From the NCBI GenBank assembly GCA_914767715.1, contig OU612074.1:16600062-16664061 (forward strand): 64,000 nt of DNA, written 5' to 3'. Shown here piece by piece: positions 51,480 to 64,000 of the stretch (positions are counted from its first letter, which is position 1; each line of letters begins with the position of its first letter). The notes below the pieces were generated by a model. That model did not search any database, was not told where the DNA came from, and saw nothing but the letters and a program-made list of their open reading frames with translations. A program made the position numbers and the translations under genes. The stretch is from Membranipora membranacea (taxonomy: Eukaryota; Bryozoa; Gymnolaemata; Cheilostomatida; Membraniporidae).

Positions 51480-53560
51480 AATCTTGATCTGTGAGCATAT
51501 TTGCTCACAGACAATAATATTGTGTGGGGGATCTTCCAAGGTTTTATTGTATCATCCAGGGGAACGTTCAATTTTATAATATGACTTGAAAAAGATTTGT
51601 AGAGTTTATCAACATCTTACTCATCTATCACGACTGTTAGTCATGATTTTTAGCAGGAATCTGGCCGCAAAGGAATTTGATATGATATGAGCGTTGATGG
51701 AGTGGGACTATAGTACCTGCATCAATGACATTAGTATTTAGTATCCTGACTGCGTTGATTGTATTGCAGTGGATCTTGTAATGGCCACAAGTCAGCATAT
51801 CAAGTAGTTTGACTGATAACAGGGCTCCATCCAATAATCTAGGCTTGCGTCATACTGACCTTCTCTGAGACAGAACTAATCTGGTCCTCTGAGCTTAGAA
51901 TTATTTGAGGTCCCTAATCAAGCTAAAACAAAAATTAGCTCCCTAATTCATCTAGGTTATAGCCACTCCTAAATATATTTATGCAGCTTGGTCAGAGTGA
52001 ATTTTTTGCAAACGGACAATGACAATGTTTGGAGAACTCACCAGGTTATATTATAACCATGTGGAAAGTTTCCCTCACAGTTCATCATCATCTTTCTAAA
52101 TCATCATTCTTTGACTTACCTCGGCGGACCACCTACATAATTGATATGCCCTCAGCATTGAGGAACAGGGAGTTGTTACTGCATTAACAATCCTGCAGTA
52201 GATATTGTAATGACCATTTTTCAATCAACAAGTGAAAAAATTCGAGATACCTTATTCATTCAGGTTTTTACCACGCAAAGTGACTTTTACAACGCTTGGT
52301 TGAAATTGTCAGAGCATATTTTTTGCTTACATACAATAATACGTGCCAAGGAATTTTCCAGGTTATTAATGATTTATCCTAAAGGGGAATTTCCAATTCA
52401 TACTAATGATTTTGGAAGTTCCCCTCACTGTGAATCAACATATTACCCATCTATCGAGACTGACAATGACATTTTTTTGCCAGAATTTGATGCAAAGGAG
52501 CATGCTATGATGGGATGTTGTAACTGCATCGAAACCAATAGTATCTTTGACTGCATTAATTATCCTGCAGTGTATGCTGTAGTGGCCATCAGTTGATAAG
52601 CATTCGAGTAGTTTGATGTATCATTAGAGATCAGAGCCGCATCCATTAGGCTGGAGCAAAGATATAATATGAAGTCTGGGCTGGGCTTGGTATGGGCTGG
52701 AGTCATATTGACCTTCTTTTTAAAAAATCTTGGGAATTTGAGTAGCGAGGAGGCCGCAGATATGTTCATCATAGTTTTTGAATTTGCTATAATTCTTGCC
52801 TACCTCTGAATAATGAATCTGCTTAAAGTCTGAAAACAGAAATTTCCGAATAATCTGAGCAAAACCAATTTTTGAGGTCCCTAATTCATCTAGAATTTTA
52901 AATAAGCTGTCTTATTCATCTATAGTTTCAAAATACTTTTTTCTTCAAAAATTCAGAGAGCATTTTTTGCTCAAGGATGATAATATTGTGCTGAGGAACT
53001 TTCCAGGTTACATTTTAACCTACAGGTCATGTATACTTTAAAGGGAATTTCACAGGTTGTTGTGAAGGAAGGAAGAAAGGGGAACTTTCAAGGTTAAAAT
53101 TGAGACCTGGAAGCTTCCCCCCTTTGACAGTTTATCAACATCTTACCCATAGATGACCAACTACCTTGTTAGGCAAGTGGTTATTTTCTCCTACAGTAAT
53201 TATCCAGCAGTGGATTTTGCACTGGCCATCACTCAACAACACATCAAACAAAACGTACAAATGATATGTTCAAGATCATTTTCCAGGAATCCAGAGACAA
53301 TACATATTTTTGAAATTTTTGAATTTTTTCCCTTATATTCATTTAAAACTACTCCTTTGTAAACCCCATGGTTTCTGTGAGAGTTGCAATTAATTCTTAT
53401 TCTTATGAGAGCTCGCAGACAATAATATTGTGTGAGGTAGGGAACTTTCTAGGCTCTATAATAATCTAGAAAGCTCCCTGCACAGTTCATTAATATCTTA
53501 TGTATTGACCGCCTACGGCCGTGATCGCCTTCCCGAAACTTGAGGGCGGGTTGTGATGCA
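51480..53560. repeat. Decayed tandem array, about five units of 300-650 bp
   Basis: A recognisable block (gagca..ttttttgc..acaataat..tgtg..gaacttTCcaggtt) recurs near 51,495, 52,005, 52,310, 52,965 and 53,405. It is followed in several units by a cagttcatcaacatcttac-type block and a ...cctgcagt..ttgtaatggcca... block (51,765; 52,190; 52,565; 53,205). The spacing varies, so units carry deletions. A 128-codon open frame at 52,210-52,596 lies wholly inside the array and I treat it as non-coding. Confidence 0.6.
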
Positions 53561-53835
53561 GAATAGGTAAGCATAAACACTGCGATTACAGGAGACATTA
53601 TCCAGGCATATCAGAGCAATAAATGATATCAACCATTCCACTAAACTGATGCTTCTTGTTGGTTATGTTGAACCAGCATAAATGGGCAGGTCTCAAAGTC
53701 TATCTGTAACATGTTACGCAAAAATTACACACTTCACTTACATAGTACACAAGGCATCCCATCCCTTATTTAACTGTATTTTATACAGCAAAATGCGATG
53801 ATGGCAGTGATAAACCAGGATGTTGCTACCACATT
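53500..53835. repeat. Dispersed direct repeat, partner at 57,300-57,535
   Basis: Shares gcctacggccg, gggcaggtctcaaagtcta, ttta(t/c)agctgtactttatacagcaaa-type and gataaaaccaggatgt blocks in the same order with 57,300-57,535. Confidence 0.65.
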
Positions 53836-56800
53836 TTCAAGTCAATTATTGGAATTGCAATCAATCAGCACGTCTGTCAAAGGTTGCCGTTATTTATTGT
53901 TTTTGCCAAAAAATACCTTCTTCTGTGAACAAGTAGCTGTATGCAAAAACAGGTTGTATATCATCACTTCATAATAGAGCTGGGACTATCCAAGCAAATA
54001 CTGTTTCAACATAACTGTTTCACAAGGATTTTGTGTCCACATCTAAAAGGAGAAGCTGTGCTACGAATAAGACATCTGGGAAACTTCTGGCAGCAACCAT
54101 TCAGGTCGTCAATATGTTTAACTTCACAGTCCATGGCCATCGATGCAACATTCTAATGCATTTGAGTATATTTCTCCCTTATAGACCTTTCAAAAAGGAG
54201 CACAGGTGTGCTGTCAATAAGCATCATTCGAACTAATCACAAGCAAGCAGAATTGGCACAGCTCTACATAGTAATGACATCAGGATATGATGATGGGCAA
54301 GAAGCAAAGGTTAGTCTGGCTCGAGTGCTATCATAAAATCAGTTGCTCTTCATTTGTATAGGGAGCTAGAACATGGTACTTTGGAAACAGCTGTTCTGCT
54401 GCAATTATTGGTAAGTAGCTGGTTACACACTAACACTTAGCAGTTATAATCTCAGAAGTTTATATAGCGTCGCCATTATTAACATATATGCTGATAGCAG
54501 CCCGTATATAAATTGAGGATCTGCATAAGTTGCAACTGCTGTCAGTATCTCTAGACAGTTATCGATCGATTGATTCACTTCTATTATTAGCACAATAGTG
54601 TTGCACAAAATTGATGTGTGAGACTTTTAGAAGCATTGTTACCAAAAAAATGTTAAAGAAATCGCTACTGCTAATACATTTTATGGTTTATTTTCATGGT
54701 CTCATTTTTTGTTTAATCATGATTAATGTTTTTTTTTACTGTTTGTTTTTGCTTTTTCATATTTTCACATCTTCAAATACTACAAATGATAAACTTTTGC
54801 TGACAAATAAATGTATTATTATACCCGCACCTTTAGCAAAAAAAAAGAGTTATCAATAGTGTTGGAAGCGCAACTCGGAAATACACAATTGTTGTTTGGA
54901 ATTGATTTAATACTTAATATATAGTATGTTCACATTTCTCCGAGATTTTCTAGTGTCAGTCGCAAAAAACATGTGAAAAAAACTAAGCTTGATAGTTAAG
55001 TTTGTCGTTATTATATGTCATTAATTTTATAATCATGTGGATTCTGGTGTGTGTTACAATGCAAGTAATCTTTTCTGGCAATATTCTCTAACTTACTAAC
55101 TAATTTACTAACACATGCTTTGTCTATTTTCGCCTGCCTAGATTCTCCGGAATTCCAGTTAAGTTTAAATTGCGAGTAAATTAGTAAACTTCTCTGCGCT
55201 CTGTGACAACGTCGCAATAAGAGGTATATTGTTACATCCATAATCTTAAAGACAAAACTGAAAAGCTGGTACCCCATAAAACCGCTGCATGTTTAAAACA
55301 GCGCCACTCTTATCCTAGTTTTTATTCAATTGCAATTTGCTGGAAATCTTCTTTTTTTTTAAATAAAATTTTGGAGCTTAGGTGATATGTAGTTCTCAAC
55401 CAATCAAACTGTTCTCAACATTCCGGCAATTCTTTCATCACAGACATGTTAAATGAGGTGAACTTCTCATTGCCTAACTGCTATAAACTCTTATTTTAAT
55501 TACCACAGTATCCTGTAGTTTCTAGTCTCTAGCAATATGCAGTAGCAAACCCTCAAAAACCTGGTCACGCAGTTGGGCAATTTCTGTCTTCATTTACATG
55601 TTCCGTGAGGTGAACCACTCAACACCTACTGAGACCGTTGCCAGTATGATATATAATGTTTTTATTTCTGAGGCTAAAAAAAACATCCAGAAAAAAACTG
55701 CTCAATCACTTTGCTAACCTGAAAATAGTTTTTGCTCCGCTTTTTTCTCCTATAGAGTTATTCCTCTTACTAAAAAAGTAGGCAACTCCATGAAAATATT
55801 TCAGATTAATTTAAGCTATACAGCTCAGCTCTTTTTATTCTCTTTCTAATTTATTTTTATGCAAAGGGCATGCAGTCTTAAAAAAAATTTGTGAGGTTGA
55901 CCATACGACATGATTTAAATTCGTTGAAAAATAATTAAGTTTCAAAAAAGGCAATTTGTAACATTTAATTTGGTGGTATGCGTTAGGAATTCTATGCCTT
56001 TCAAAGTTTTTATATATGCAACAAAATGAGTATGTTTATATACCATTGGATTTCTAAATTGAAATAGATCTGTATTATATTTATATAAATAGATATATAT
56101 ATATAAAGCCTTGATGTAGGTAAATAATAATAAAAATTGTCAGCAATTGAAGCATGGTAAAAATCTTTTATTAGATTTACACTCACAAATTTTCTATACA
56201 GCAGTGTTTCTGCCATGACTGGCATTGTCACTGAAAAGAGCTGCTTGTCCCTTGCTGAATTGAGTGTCCTCATAATGTTTTATATTTCTACACCTGTATC
56301 TAAATAATGCATAATATATCTGAGCAAATGATTGTCATGAAAATGGGTGTGTTTTCATATAAACAGGTTTCCAAGGAGTCTATTTTTAGACCGACAACCT
56401 TTCTCTCAGCAGAATTTGCGTTAACAATCTCTGTTAAGACTGAAGCATTAGCTTTGGTCAATTATCAGCAACCGAAGGGAAAAAAGTCAACAAAAAGTAA
56501 TATAGAAGAAAAAAAAAATTATAATTTAATATTTACATCATCATAGCTGTGATGGTGTGTTGTAGTTTGATCTCGAGTTATAAACATCTTCCCTTTATCA
56601 ATCAGACATTGAGTTTCACTAACACCACATCTTTAGTTTGTCTGAATGATAAACTCTGAGGAACCAGCTCTATATGATGTCATACCTACCATTTCTCTCC
56701 GTCTCAATCCACCTCTGCGACAAGCGGAGGGGAATAACATGAATTTAGGGAACAAGCAATAGCGGTAGAATTGCTTAGTTCATGAACCCAGCATCTACCT

Positions 56801-57299
56801 CACAGGTGCCTCAACTTTTGTCACATTGTTGTTTAGGACTTAGAACAATTAGCAATTATAACATCTCAAATATTAGCTTTGTGCCACTATATCAGGATAA
56901 AAAGTTCATTTTATTACCTCAGGAATGGGCTGCGACAGTAACTATCTTAAATAATGCACGCCTCAGAAATGAGTTCACACCTTTGAGCCATATAGTAAAT
57001 GGTCAACGAGGCAAACCTCAAATTGTCTTGCTGTCTCTGTTCCCACTTTGTAGCGTAGTTAGTGTTTTCTGTGTTTGATTCATAGACATTGCTAAATAGA
57101 TGCCTAATCAGTTTTTTGTGGTTTTCATTACTACTGGTTCACCAAAATCAGTGGTAGGGATTTATAGCTTGTTATGTTATGTTTTCCAGCTAGCCCATTA
57201 AATTCATTCTAAATCAATTCTTTCACTCTGTTCTGCTAATCACTGACATCATCACCGAGGTACTGAATCCTGGTCAGCATGAACACTACGCTAACAGTA
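53836..57299. other. Intergenic DNA without a supported gene
   Basis: Only short open frames with no recognised domain. One point of note is the 18-nt match to peroxidase exon 7 at 55,457-55,474. Microsatellite-like AT runs occur near 56,090-56,105. Confidence 0.45.
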
Positions 57300-57535
57300 G
57301 AAATGTTCCGAGCATATCAAAGCCTACGGCCGCAATAACATTTATTTCACTAATCCGAGGCTTCTTCCAGCATCAATGAGCAGGTCTCAAAGTCTAGCTT
57401 AACATATTTAACATAAAGTATACATGACACCTATAAAGTACAAAAGGATATTTTCCCTTATTCAGCTGTACTTTATACAGCAAAGGTATTCAATCCAAGG
57501 GTGACATCGATAAAACAGGATGTCAGTCAGTCAGT
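57300..57535. repeat. Dispersed direct repeat, partner of 53,500-53,835
   Basis: Ordered blocks agcctacggccg, gagcaggtctcaaagtcta, cagctgtactttatacagca and gataaaacaggatgt match the earlier copy. Confidence 0.65.
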
Positions 57536-58734
57536 CATGCCCAGTGTAACTTTTTGATCTGTTGAGGTCTTATCCGTTTCAAGCTATTTTCGTGTTCAAT
57601 ATTTTTTTTCAGCTTTGATGAGAAGTTCTTACTTCATGATATGATTCATGACGTTGTGACATTTCTACAACATCCAACCCAACCTTGTGGGAGATCGACT
57701 GTATTTTTGTATGCTGAATAGAGTGCTATGACCTCCTAGGGATTCCAGGCCTGCTTTGTTTGTTTTTTTTTCATTTTCAAAAACTTTGTTGGAGGTTTTA
57801 GTGAGAAGGTTTCACCCAATGTCACTATTCCCAGCGCCATTGTCATCTCTTGCTGGAATTAATATCACTATATCCTCAAGTATTTTCTTGTTTGTTGAGG
57901 TCTGCTGTGATAATAGTATTGAAATGGCCTGTTTGTCTTCCTCTGTATCAACCAGTTGTTGTGATTCAGACTTTAACAGTCTCTGCCGAGGCGAGGAGCT
58001 TTGATAGCGCATATGATCTCATCCTTGGCTATTGATCAAGAGGTATTGGATTAATTTCTGGCTCTCGTCTCAAGGGATTTACCCTGGCTCCATCCTACCC
58101 ACAAACCACAAAACTCAGAACCACTTCAACCAGCAACACTCACAAATCATCCATGTTTTAAGCTCAAACAACTCTCATAATCACAATACTGACAGATGGA
58201 ACAAACTCGTCTTCTAGCCTCAAGAATGTGTTCTATCAGTAATAATTAAAATTGTCCAGGGTTTTTTGAAGACTATAGGTGTCAATCACCTGTTCTCTCG
58301 AGAGTATGGTCTTATATCACTACCCTCCACCCATAAGACAAGACAAGATTACCGATGCCTTGATAAAGAAAAGTTTGTGAAATCATTGAGTCAATATGTC
58401 GGTCCGGTCATACAGATGGAATGATCAATGCCAAATCTAGCGCTGCTTTATCCTCTAGGGTTTTATCTTTGCTGTTGAATGTAGTAGATAATATTGAAAT
58501 TTTACCTCAGAAGTTGGTTAACAGCATCACTGCTTTTATCAATGATGATATGCCCTGATCACCTTTACCACTTAAATTGTATAGCCCCATCATGCCTGTG
58601 GCTTAATCAAGTTAAATCATTTATTAGAAGTATATCTTGATTGTACAGTGCTGGTCTTGCCAGTTGGTCATTGGAAACATCTATTGAAGCTTCTTCTCTC
58701 TATCTTACTCTTACTAATGTTACTCATATAACAA

Positions 58735-59260
58735 AAAGCTGTGACCTGATAAAATCAATTATATTCATACATTATTCCTATAAAAAGATCAATTATATTC
58801 ATACATTATTCCTATAAAAAGATCAATTATATTCATACATTATTCCTATAAAAAGATCAACTATACATACTAATTTATCATCTTGGACAATTTTTCCATG
58901 AGAGGATATTTCCTCAGTAAACTCATTTCCATATTTCCTGGCCAATGACATGGATGACCAGTATGCAATCTTGGTTACTTGTCAACTCATTTGCTACTAG
59001 TGCTGTCAAATAATCTATAATTTTTTACATTCTATTTACACACATTCATATATATATATACATATATGTATAATCATATATATATATTTCTTGACCAATG
59101 ACATAGATGACCAGTACGTAGTCTTTGTTACCCCCAAACTCATTTTCGACGAGCGCTGTCAAGTAATCCATGTTAGTGACTTAATAAAATCAATAATATA
59201 CATTCTTTTTGAACGCATATTTGTATTTATATATTTCCGAAAGATAATATCCTCCAAAGG
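58735..59260. repeat. Local duplications: 34-bp tandem repeat and about 155-bp direct repeat
   Basis: From 58,751 to 58,866 the unit gatcaattatattcatacat... repeats about 3.3 times at 34-nt spacing with almost no divergence. Then ccaatgacatggatgaccag...gtgctgtcaa (58,942) recurs as ccaatgacatagatgaccag...gcgctgtcaa (59,095). A tgacctgataaaatcaat / tgacttaataaaatcaat pair flanks both. Confidence 0.8.
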
Positions 59261-61025
59261 GCCGAGCTCAGAACACTCAGGATTTCCTTATTGATGAGAT
59301 ATGTTATGACAGGCGTGCTGCCATTGGTGAAAGAATTCTTAGCTCAGGTATATTTCCCTGTTAGCCATTCTCTCAAAAAGATGGATTAGCGAAATGAGTT
59401 GCATGGGTCTGCTTCTGCTACAATTTCCCTAATAGTTCTTCGTTCTACTAACAGCTGAAGCTAACAATATGCAAGTTTCCTACTGAAGTTTGACATTAGA
59501 ACTCGATTAGCGGTCTCCCCTATTTTCACCTAGTTCCCTCGATATTTTCTGACATTATTGATATATTTTCCATGGGTATTGTCAGTATGGTTTTAACTCT
59601 CTGCATAGATTTATCAGATCATCAAATACTCTTTCCATTTTTTAAAGAAAGCTAATCAATTATATCTCCAACAATTATTAGCTCATGTTTACATACATTT
59701 ACAAACTGCATCTTTTTTTCTTTCTTCTTTTGGCACATAATGAAAAGCTGTTTTTTTTAATGATTATGATGCCAATGAAAGTATCTAAAGCAAAATCTTG
59801 CATGGTTTCAAATCTCTCTTCTCTGCGCAGAAATTGTTTCCTTCTGGTGTCTTTGAGAGTGGAATTCATATTTTATTCCTCACTGCAGGTTATTTCAGCT
59901 AATCTCGGAAAGTTGTTTGTTGTTTGGTATCTCTAAACAGTAGTTTTGCCATGTTGTGTGGGTTAACAGGAGCTTTTCGATTCAATGAATGGCACAAGAC
60001 AAAAGTTTGGTTTTTCAGTTAACAATATCATGCAATAATTTTATTATGACATTAAATGAAAACACATAAAGATACACATAAGATCAGGACAATAACTGAT
60101 AGCAATATTTTAATTATAATTATAAAATAGAAACAATAATAATGTTAACTAGAGTAGTAATAATGATAAAAATAATTAAAAATTGAGATTTTCTATTATT
60201 ATATCTTTCAATTGGTTCTAGGAGAACTGATAGTGTTTAGATGTGACAATTGACAACAAAGAATCCTCCCAATACTGTTGTCATAGCAAAATTGTTATGG
60301 TGATAGGTTGTGTTCACTTGTCTTTAAAGCCGGGTGATATCATTGTCATTCCTACTAGCAAAATGTTGCCAGGAAGCATAGAGAAATATGAAGGACTTAG
60401 GAAACCAACAATTGCTGCTTGTAGTCACAACGCTGAATCAAACCAGGTCTTCACAAACTTGTATCTGTCTGCTCCTTTGCCTACTTCTATCAGTCTGTCT
60501 AATGATTAATCCAAATAATGTATGCAGATGGGTTGCAAAACATTTCAATATAACTTATTTCTTTGGCTGCATCATTATTAATATTGATCAATAATACGGC
60601 TTTTTATTCGTACCAAATTTCAGACAACAAATAAAATACTGCTCTGCCAACATATACAAGTTTTGTGGAATAATGGAAAGAACAAAATTATGTTGTCTAA
60701 AAAACAACATCTAAGAATACATACATATCATACTATAGCTAAAATTGTTCAATAAATCATAGAAGTTTATAAATAATTAACACAAGTGTCTTACTCAAAA
60801 TTTTCATATTGTCGAGCAGCTTAGTCTAGAAACTCCGCATCAACCATACAGGGGCCGCATGTTTTGTGATGCTGAAAATCAGAATCAAACCAATAAACCA
60901 AATAATGAGTAACAAAGGTTTTTAATCTAACCAACCTCTTAAGCTGTGTATCAAATATTGATCAATAATGCAAGTTATAAATAACCCCATATTCACAAAT
61001 GCAATAAAATTGAAATAAAATTGAA
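59261..61025. other. Intergenic DNA without a supported gene
   Basis: AT-rich. One frame (60,243-60,509, plus) contains LKPGDIIVIPTSKMLPG, which loosely recalls the L-x-P-G-D-x-x-x-I actuator motif of P-type ATPases, but nothing around it supports a gene. Confidence 0.4.
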
Positions 61026-61250
61026 CAAAATAAAATAAAATAAAATAAAATAAAATGAAATAAAATGAAATGAAATGAAATGAAACGAAACGAAACGAAA
61101 CGAAACGGAACGGAACGGAACGGAACGGAACTGAACTGAACGGAACGGAACGAAACGAAACGAAACCAAACCAAACCAAACCAAACCAAAGCAAATGAAA
61201 TCAAATCAAATCAAATTAAATGAAATAAAATGAAATAAAATAGAATAGAA
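61026..61250. repeat. Pentanucleotide microsatellite with graded composition
   Basis: About 45 tandem 5-mers whose sequence drifts: AAAAT, then GAAAT, GAAAC, GGAAC, TGAAC, GGAAC, GAAAC, CAAAC, CAAAT and back to AAAAT. Minus-strand frames rich in F-R-S-V-P are by-products. Confidence 0.95.
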
Positions 61251-61347
61251 TTAAATTGGCGTTCTTCATTCAATATTAATTAAATAAATAAGTTATGTAA
61301 CAAAGATATGCTTAGAGCTAAGCACAGTTAAAAACATTTATTTCGTT

Positions 61348-61720
61348 TCAACTATAACTGGTGATGAAAGCTGCTTGTAAATAACTTTTTTGCCAAGGTG
61401 CACAGTTCCTAGTCAGCGTCTGCCACCCACTTTTCAGTATGTCAAGATCCTTGAGAGTTCTCTTGACTGGACCCTTGTAGTATAGCTTTGAATGACCTCT
61501 GCTTTGAGACCAACCTTTCAGTCGAAAGCGTAGTATCATTTTTGATAACCAGTTGTCATTTAGTCTGCAAACATGACCAGTCAATATCAGTGCTCGCTGT
61601 CTAAGGATGTCTTACATGTTGGGCAAGCATGTTTGTTAGAGGATGATATTGTTGCTTACACAGTGTCAACATCTGATCTTTGTCCCACTTTTTCAGGCAG
61701 CTTTCCAGAGGCATAAGATG
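61348..61720 (-). pseudogene. C-terminal tail of a non-LTR retrotransposon reverse transcriptase, decayed
   Basis: The minus strand encodes LTGHVCRLNDNWLSKMIL, then KGWSQSRGHSKLYYKG and TLKDLDILKSGWQTLTRN. This matches the conserved tail of LINE-type polyproteins (G-H-V-x-R-M...R-L-P-K...G-x-R-x-x-G...K-D...L-K-x-L-x-I...W-x-x-L-A). Upstream, KKWDKDQMLTLCKQQ...LAQHVRHP continues the same protein in another frame, so at least one frameshift is present. No catalytic RT or endonuclease domain lies in the window. Confidence 0.7.
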
Positions 61721-64000
61721 CTATCAATATCCTAGAATTCAATTCTTTGTCTAGCTCGTCATATTTGGTACAGCATCAGGGAATGGTGAGGTTGCATTGA
61801 ATCATTTTTCTTTATTGCGTTGAAATCAATTCATGCTAATAAATGTGTTTGGATTGAATATTAGTTACCTGTGGGACAAAGCTATGGTTAAAGAATAAGT
61901 CCTTTGGTTACCATCCTATATATTTGAAAGCAACCTTTTGTACATAGATGGGTTCATCATTAGAAAAATGTGTCAGTTTGATATGGTACCTGGATTTGCA
62001 TCCTCAAATGTTCCAATAATATTCCATTCCCCACTGCACATAGGGAAGGTGGGATATATGGAGATTGCACCTCGCCTATCACATGAAGTTGTCTTCTCAT
62101 GGTTAAAATAATAATTTATGACACTAGAGTTTGTAGGCCTACCAAAGTCTGATTCATTACTAACCCATAGCTTACATGCAAACTACCAGTTACAATTTAG
62201 TAACTGATTGATCAGAATCTAATATAAATAATACCACTACTGTTAGGAAACTGTGCCACACTAAAAAATTGAGAATTGTGTTTAGTTGCTTTGCTTTCCA
62301 CAGAGATGTTCCTTCATAGAGAGACAAAATCACCACAATCTAATTTCTACATTTATATGAGTTAATAGTAGGTAATCACATGACACATTGCATTTTTACA
62401 GAGTTGCCTTTAAAAGCTGATTTCGTTACAGGTTTTCGTGCTGTCAACCGTGGACTGCATAGTAAAAATAATCAATTCTTTACCGGAATTACCAGATTAA
62501 CTATCACCTCATTAAATGATTCCTATATAGGCCCCGGTGAAGACTCTTCCACCACACCACATACAAAATAATCCATTCCTAGCAGGACTTGGCTGTATTG
62601 CCTTTCCGTAAGCAATCTGCATGATTCGGAATGCTATACAATGATTCAGAGTGGGTTGCTCTCAAATGTGTTTGGGATTTTCCATTGACTATTAATAATC
62701 AATTTCCGTTCACAATAAAAACCTTTTAGGAGAAAAATTTTATGGTTGCTCTATTGAATAAATACAATGTTTTAGGTCTGTGTTATTTGGTTTCATACTG
62801 CTTAGGATATTGTTTTAGCTTAGGCAGAACAGCACCTCAGATATACATTTTTGACTTTGATTGTTGTAACTTACATGATGTTACGAGTTGAGTTTATTTG
62901 TACATTCATAATTATCTTTTGAAGTGGGGAAGCATCAATGATAGCACTTGAATGTTTACACTTAAATTTGTGACCAGAATTATAGAAATTCATATAAAAA
63001 GTAAAAAAACTTTCAACCCTCTACTCTTACTCTTCCTGATACATACATGGAGCTTTTTACTATAGATTTAGAGATCGGCGTATTGTATATAATTGCTCTG
63101 TTTCGCATACATTTAAAATGAATATAACTGTCTTTTTTTCTATTGTATTCTTTACTTTTCTGGATTTTGATTGTGAATGATTCATGTGAATTTTACCATT
63201 AGCCAAAGGCATCTTTTTGATCATAAACTGACGTTATAAATTGAACATAAGTTTTCCCCACTTGTTTCATAAGAGTGTAACCCTGAATTAACTGTTTTTG
63301 CAATACTAGTATTTTTCATTTTTGTTTTCTCAAACTGCCAGAATTATTAGGAATATTCTGAGCACAACAGACTTGGCTCATGTAGGGCTCAGTTTTTAAG
63401 GACTCATTGACCCATCTGATAGTTCTAGCAATAAGTTATTATAAATAAATTGCCTATATTAATAAGGTTCTTCATACACTACTCTGCATCCCAACTTTTT
63501 CTAATGGCATGACACTGTGTTGCGCACCCTTAGGGATTCATCACTCAAGGTTTTCTCTGGTTCAAAGTTCTAAAAAGGTGATGAGTAATTTTTGTACAGA
63601 GGCTTGCATGCCTCCATTTTTAGGCAATCAAAATTAATTCTTATTATCAGCAGGAAATGACCTCGAGTAAAGGGTTAGTGAAGGCAAGGACTTTCCATGT
63701 TCCACTGTACCCAGACCTGACTTTCTGATCTGCACAGTAGTTATGTTGAAGAGAGATTAAATTACATTGGATTAAATTGAACTGAATTGAATTCAATTAA
63801 ATTGAATGAAATTAAATTTAATTAAATTAAATTAAAATAAATAAAATAAAATAAAATAAATTAAAATAAAATAAAATAAAATTAAATAAAACAAGTTAAA
63901 ATACAAAGAAGCAGATAAAATATGAACGATAATTATCAACACTATTAAGCACAATGATAATGAACAAAAATTTGTGAAGATATCAGTTTTTTTAGGGAAA
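61721..64000. other. Intergenic DNA, ends in an AT-rich pentamer repeat
   Basis: No gene recognised. At 63,760-63,905 there is an imperfect (AAATT)n/(AAAAT)n pentanucleotide run. Confidence 0.5.

Noticed and set aside
52210-52596. 128-codon plus-strand open frame
   Set aside because: It lies entirely within the decayed tandem array and other units of the array carry stops in the same frame.
55011-55277. 88-codon minus-strand open frame
   Set aside because: Composition is plausible, but there is no recognised domain, no flanking splice signals that extend it and no repeat support.
57756-58035. Overlapping frames on both strands, 60-80 codons
   Set aside because: No domain, no conserved motif and the frames overlap one another on both strands.
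60243-60509. Possible P-type ATPase fragment (LKPGDIIVIP)
   Set aside because: Only one short motif matches; the following residues lack the expected actuator-loop sequence and no neighbouring exon fits.
60922-61204. Three overlapping minus-strand frames rich in F-R-S-V-P-F
   Set aside because: They are readings of the pentanucleotide microsatellite.

Overview
This is a window of eukaryotic, animal (metazoan) nuclear DNA. Coding sequence is broken into many exons of about 90-370 bases with GT...AG introns. Introns and intergenic DNA are AT-rich and full of microsatellites, fold-back elements and tRNA-derived SINEs. The two genes that can be read are a PKHD1L1 (fibrocystin-L) family receptor and a secreted plant/fungal-type haem peroxidase. 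Vertebrates are not known to carry such a peroxidase, while several invertebrate lineages do, so an invertebrate (sponge, cnidarian or lophotrochozoan type) is most likely. I cannot name the species.

Region 1 (1 to about 39,030, + strand) is the 3' three quarters of one giant gene. I traced 54 exons from 523 to the stop codon at 38,306-38,308. All splice phases agree and the in-window reading frame is 3,119 codons. The order is: end of a cupredoxin-like domain, about seven IPT/TIG repeats, G8 domain 1 with a right-handed beta-helix region, a furin-type site, G8 domain 2 with a second beta-helix region, a juxtamembrane region, a SEA-like domain, one transmembrane helix and a short cytoplasmic tail. 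The 5' end (signal peptide and first TIG domains) lies before the window. The best finding is at 16,531-16,811: two tandem, homologous 101-base exons of identical phase that cannot both be spliced in without a frameshift, so they are very probably mutually exclusive.

Region 2 (39,030 to 42,300) is intergenic. It holds a minus-strand LTR-retrotransposon remnant with a primer-binding site, a gag-like ORF and a SAM domain (39,819 to about 40,690).

Region 3 (42,329 to 47,287, - strand) is a complete 8-exon gene for a 368-residue secreted class I/II-like haem peroxidase with a Pro/Thr-rich C-terminal extension. The usual distal arginine appears to be replaced by methionine.

Region 4 (47,288 to 64,000) has no gene I can support. 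It contains fold-back elements, two tRNA-derived SINEs, a decayed tandem array (51.5-53.6 kb), dispersed repeat pairs, a non-LTR reverse-transcriptase tail (61.35-61.72 kb) and simple repeats. The two genes point in opposite directions (tail to tail) and nothing in the sequence suggests that they act together.
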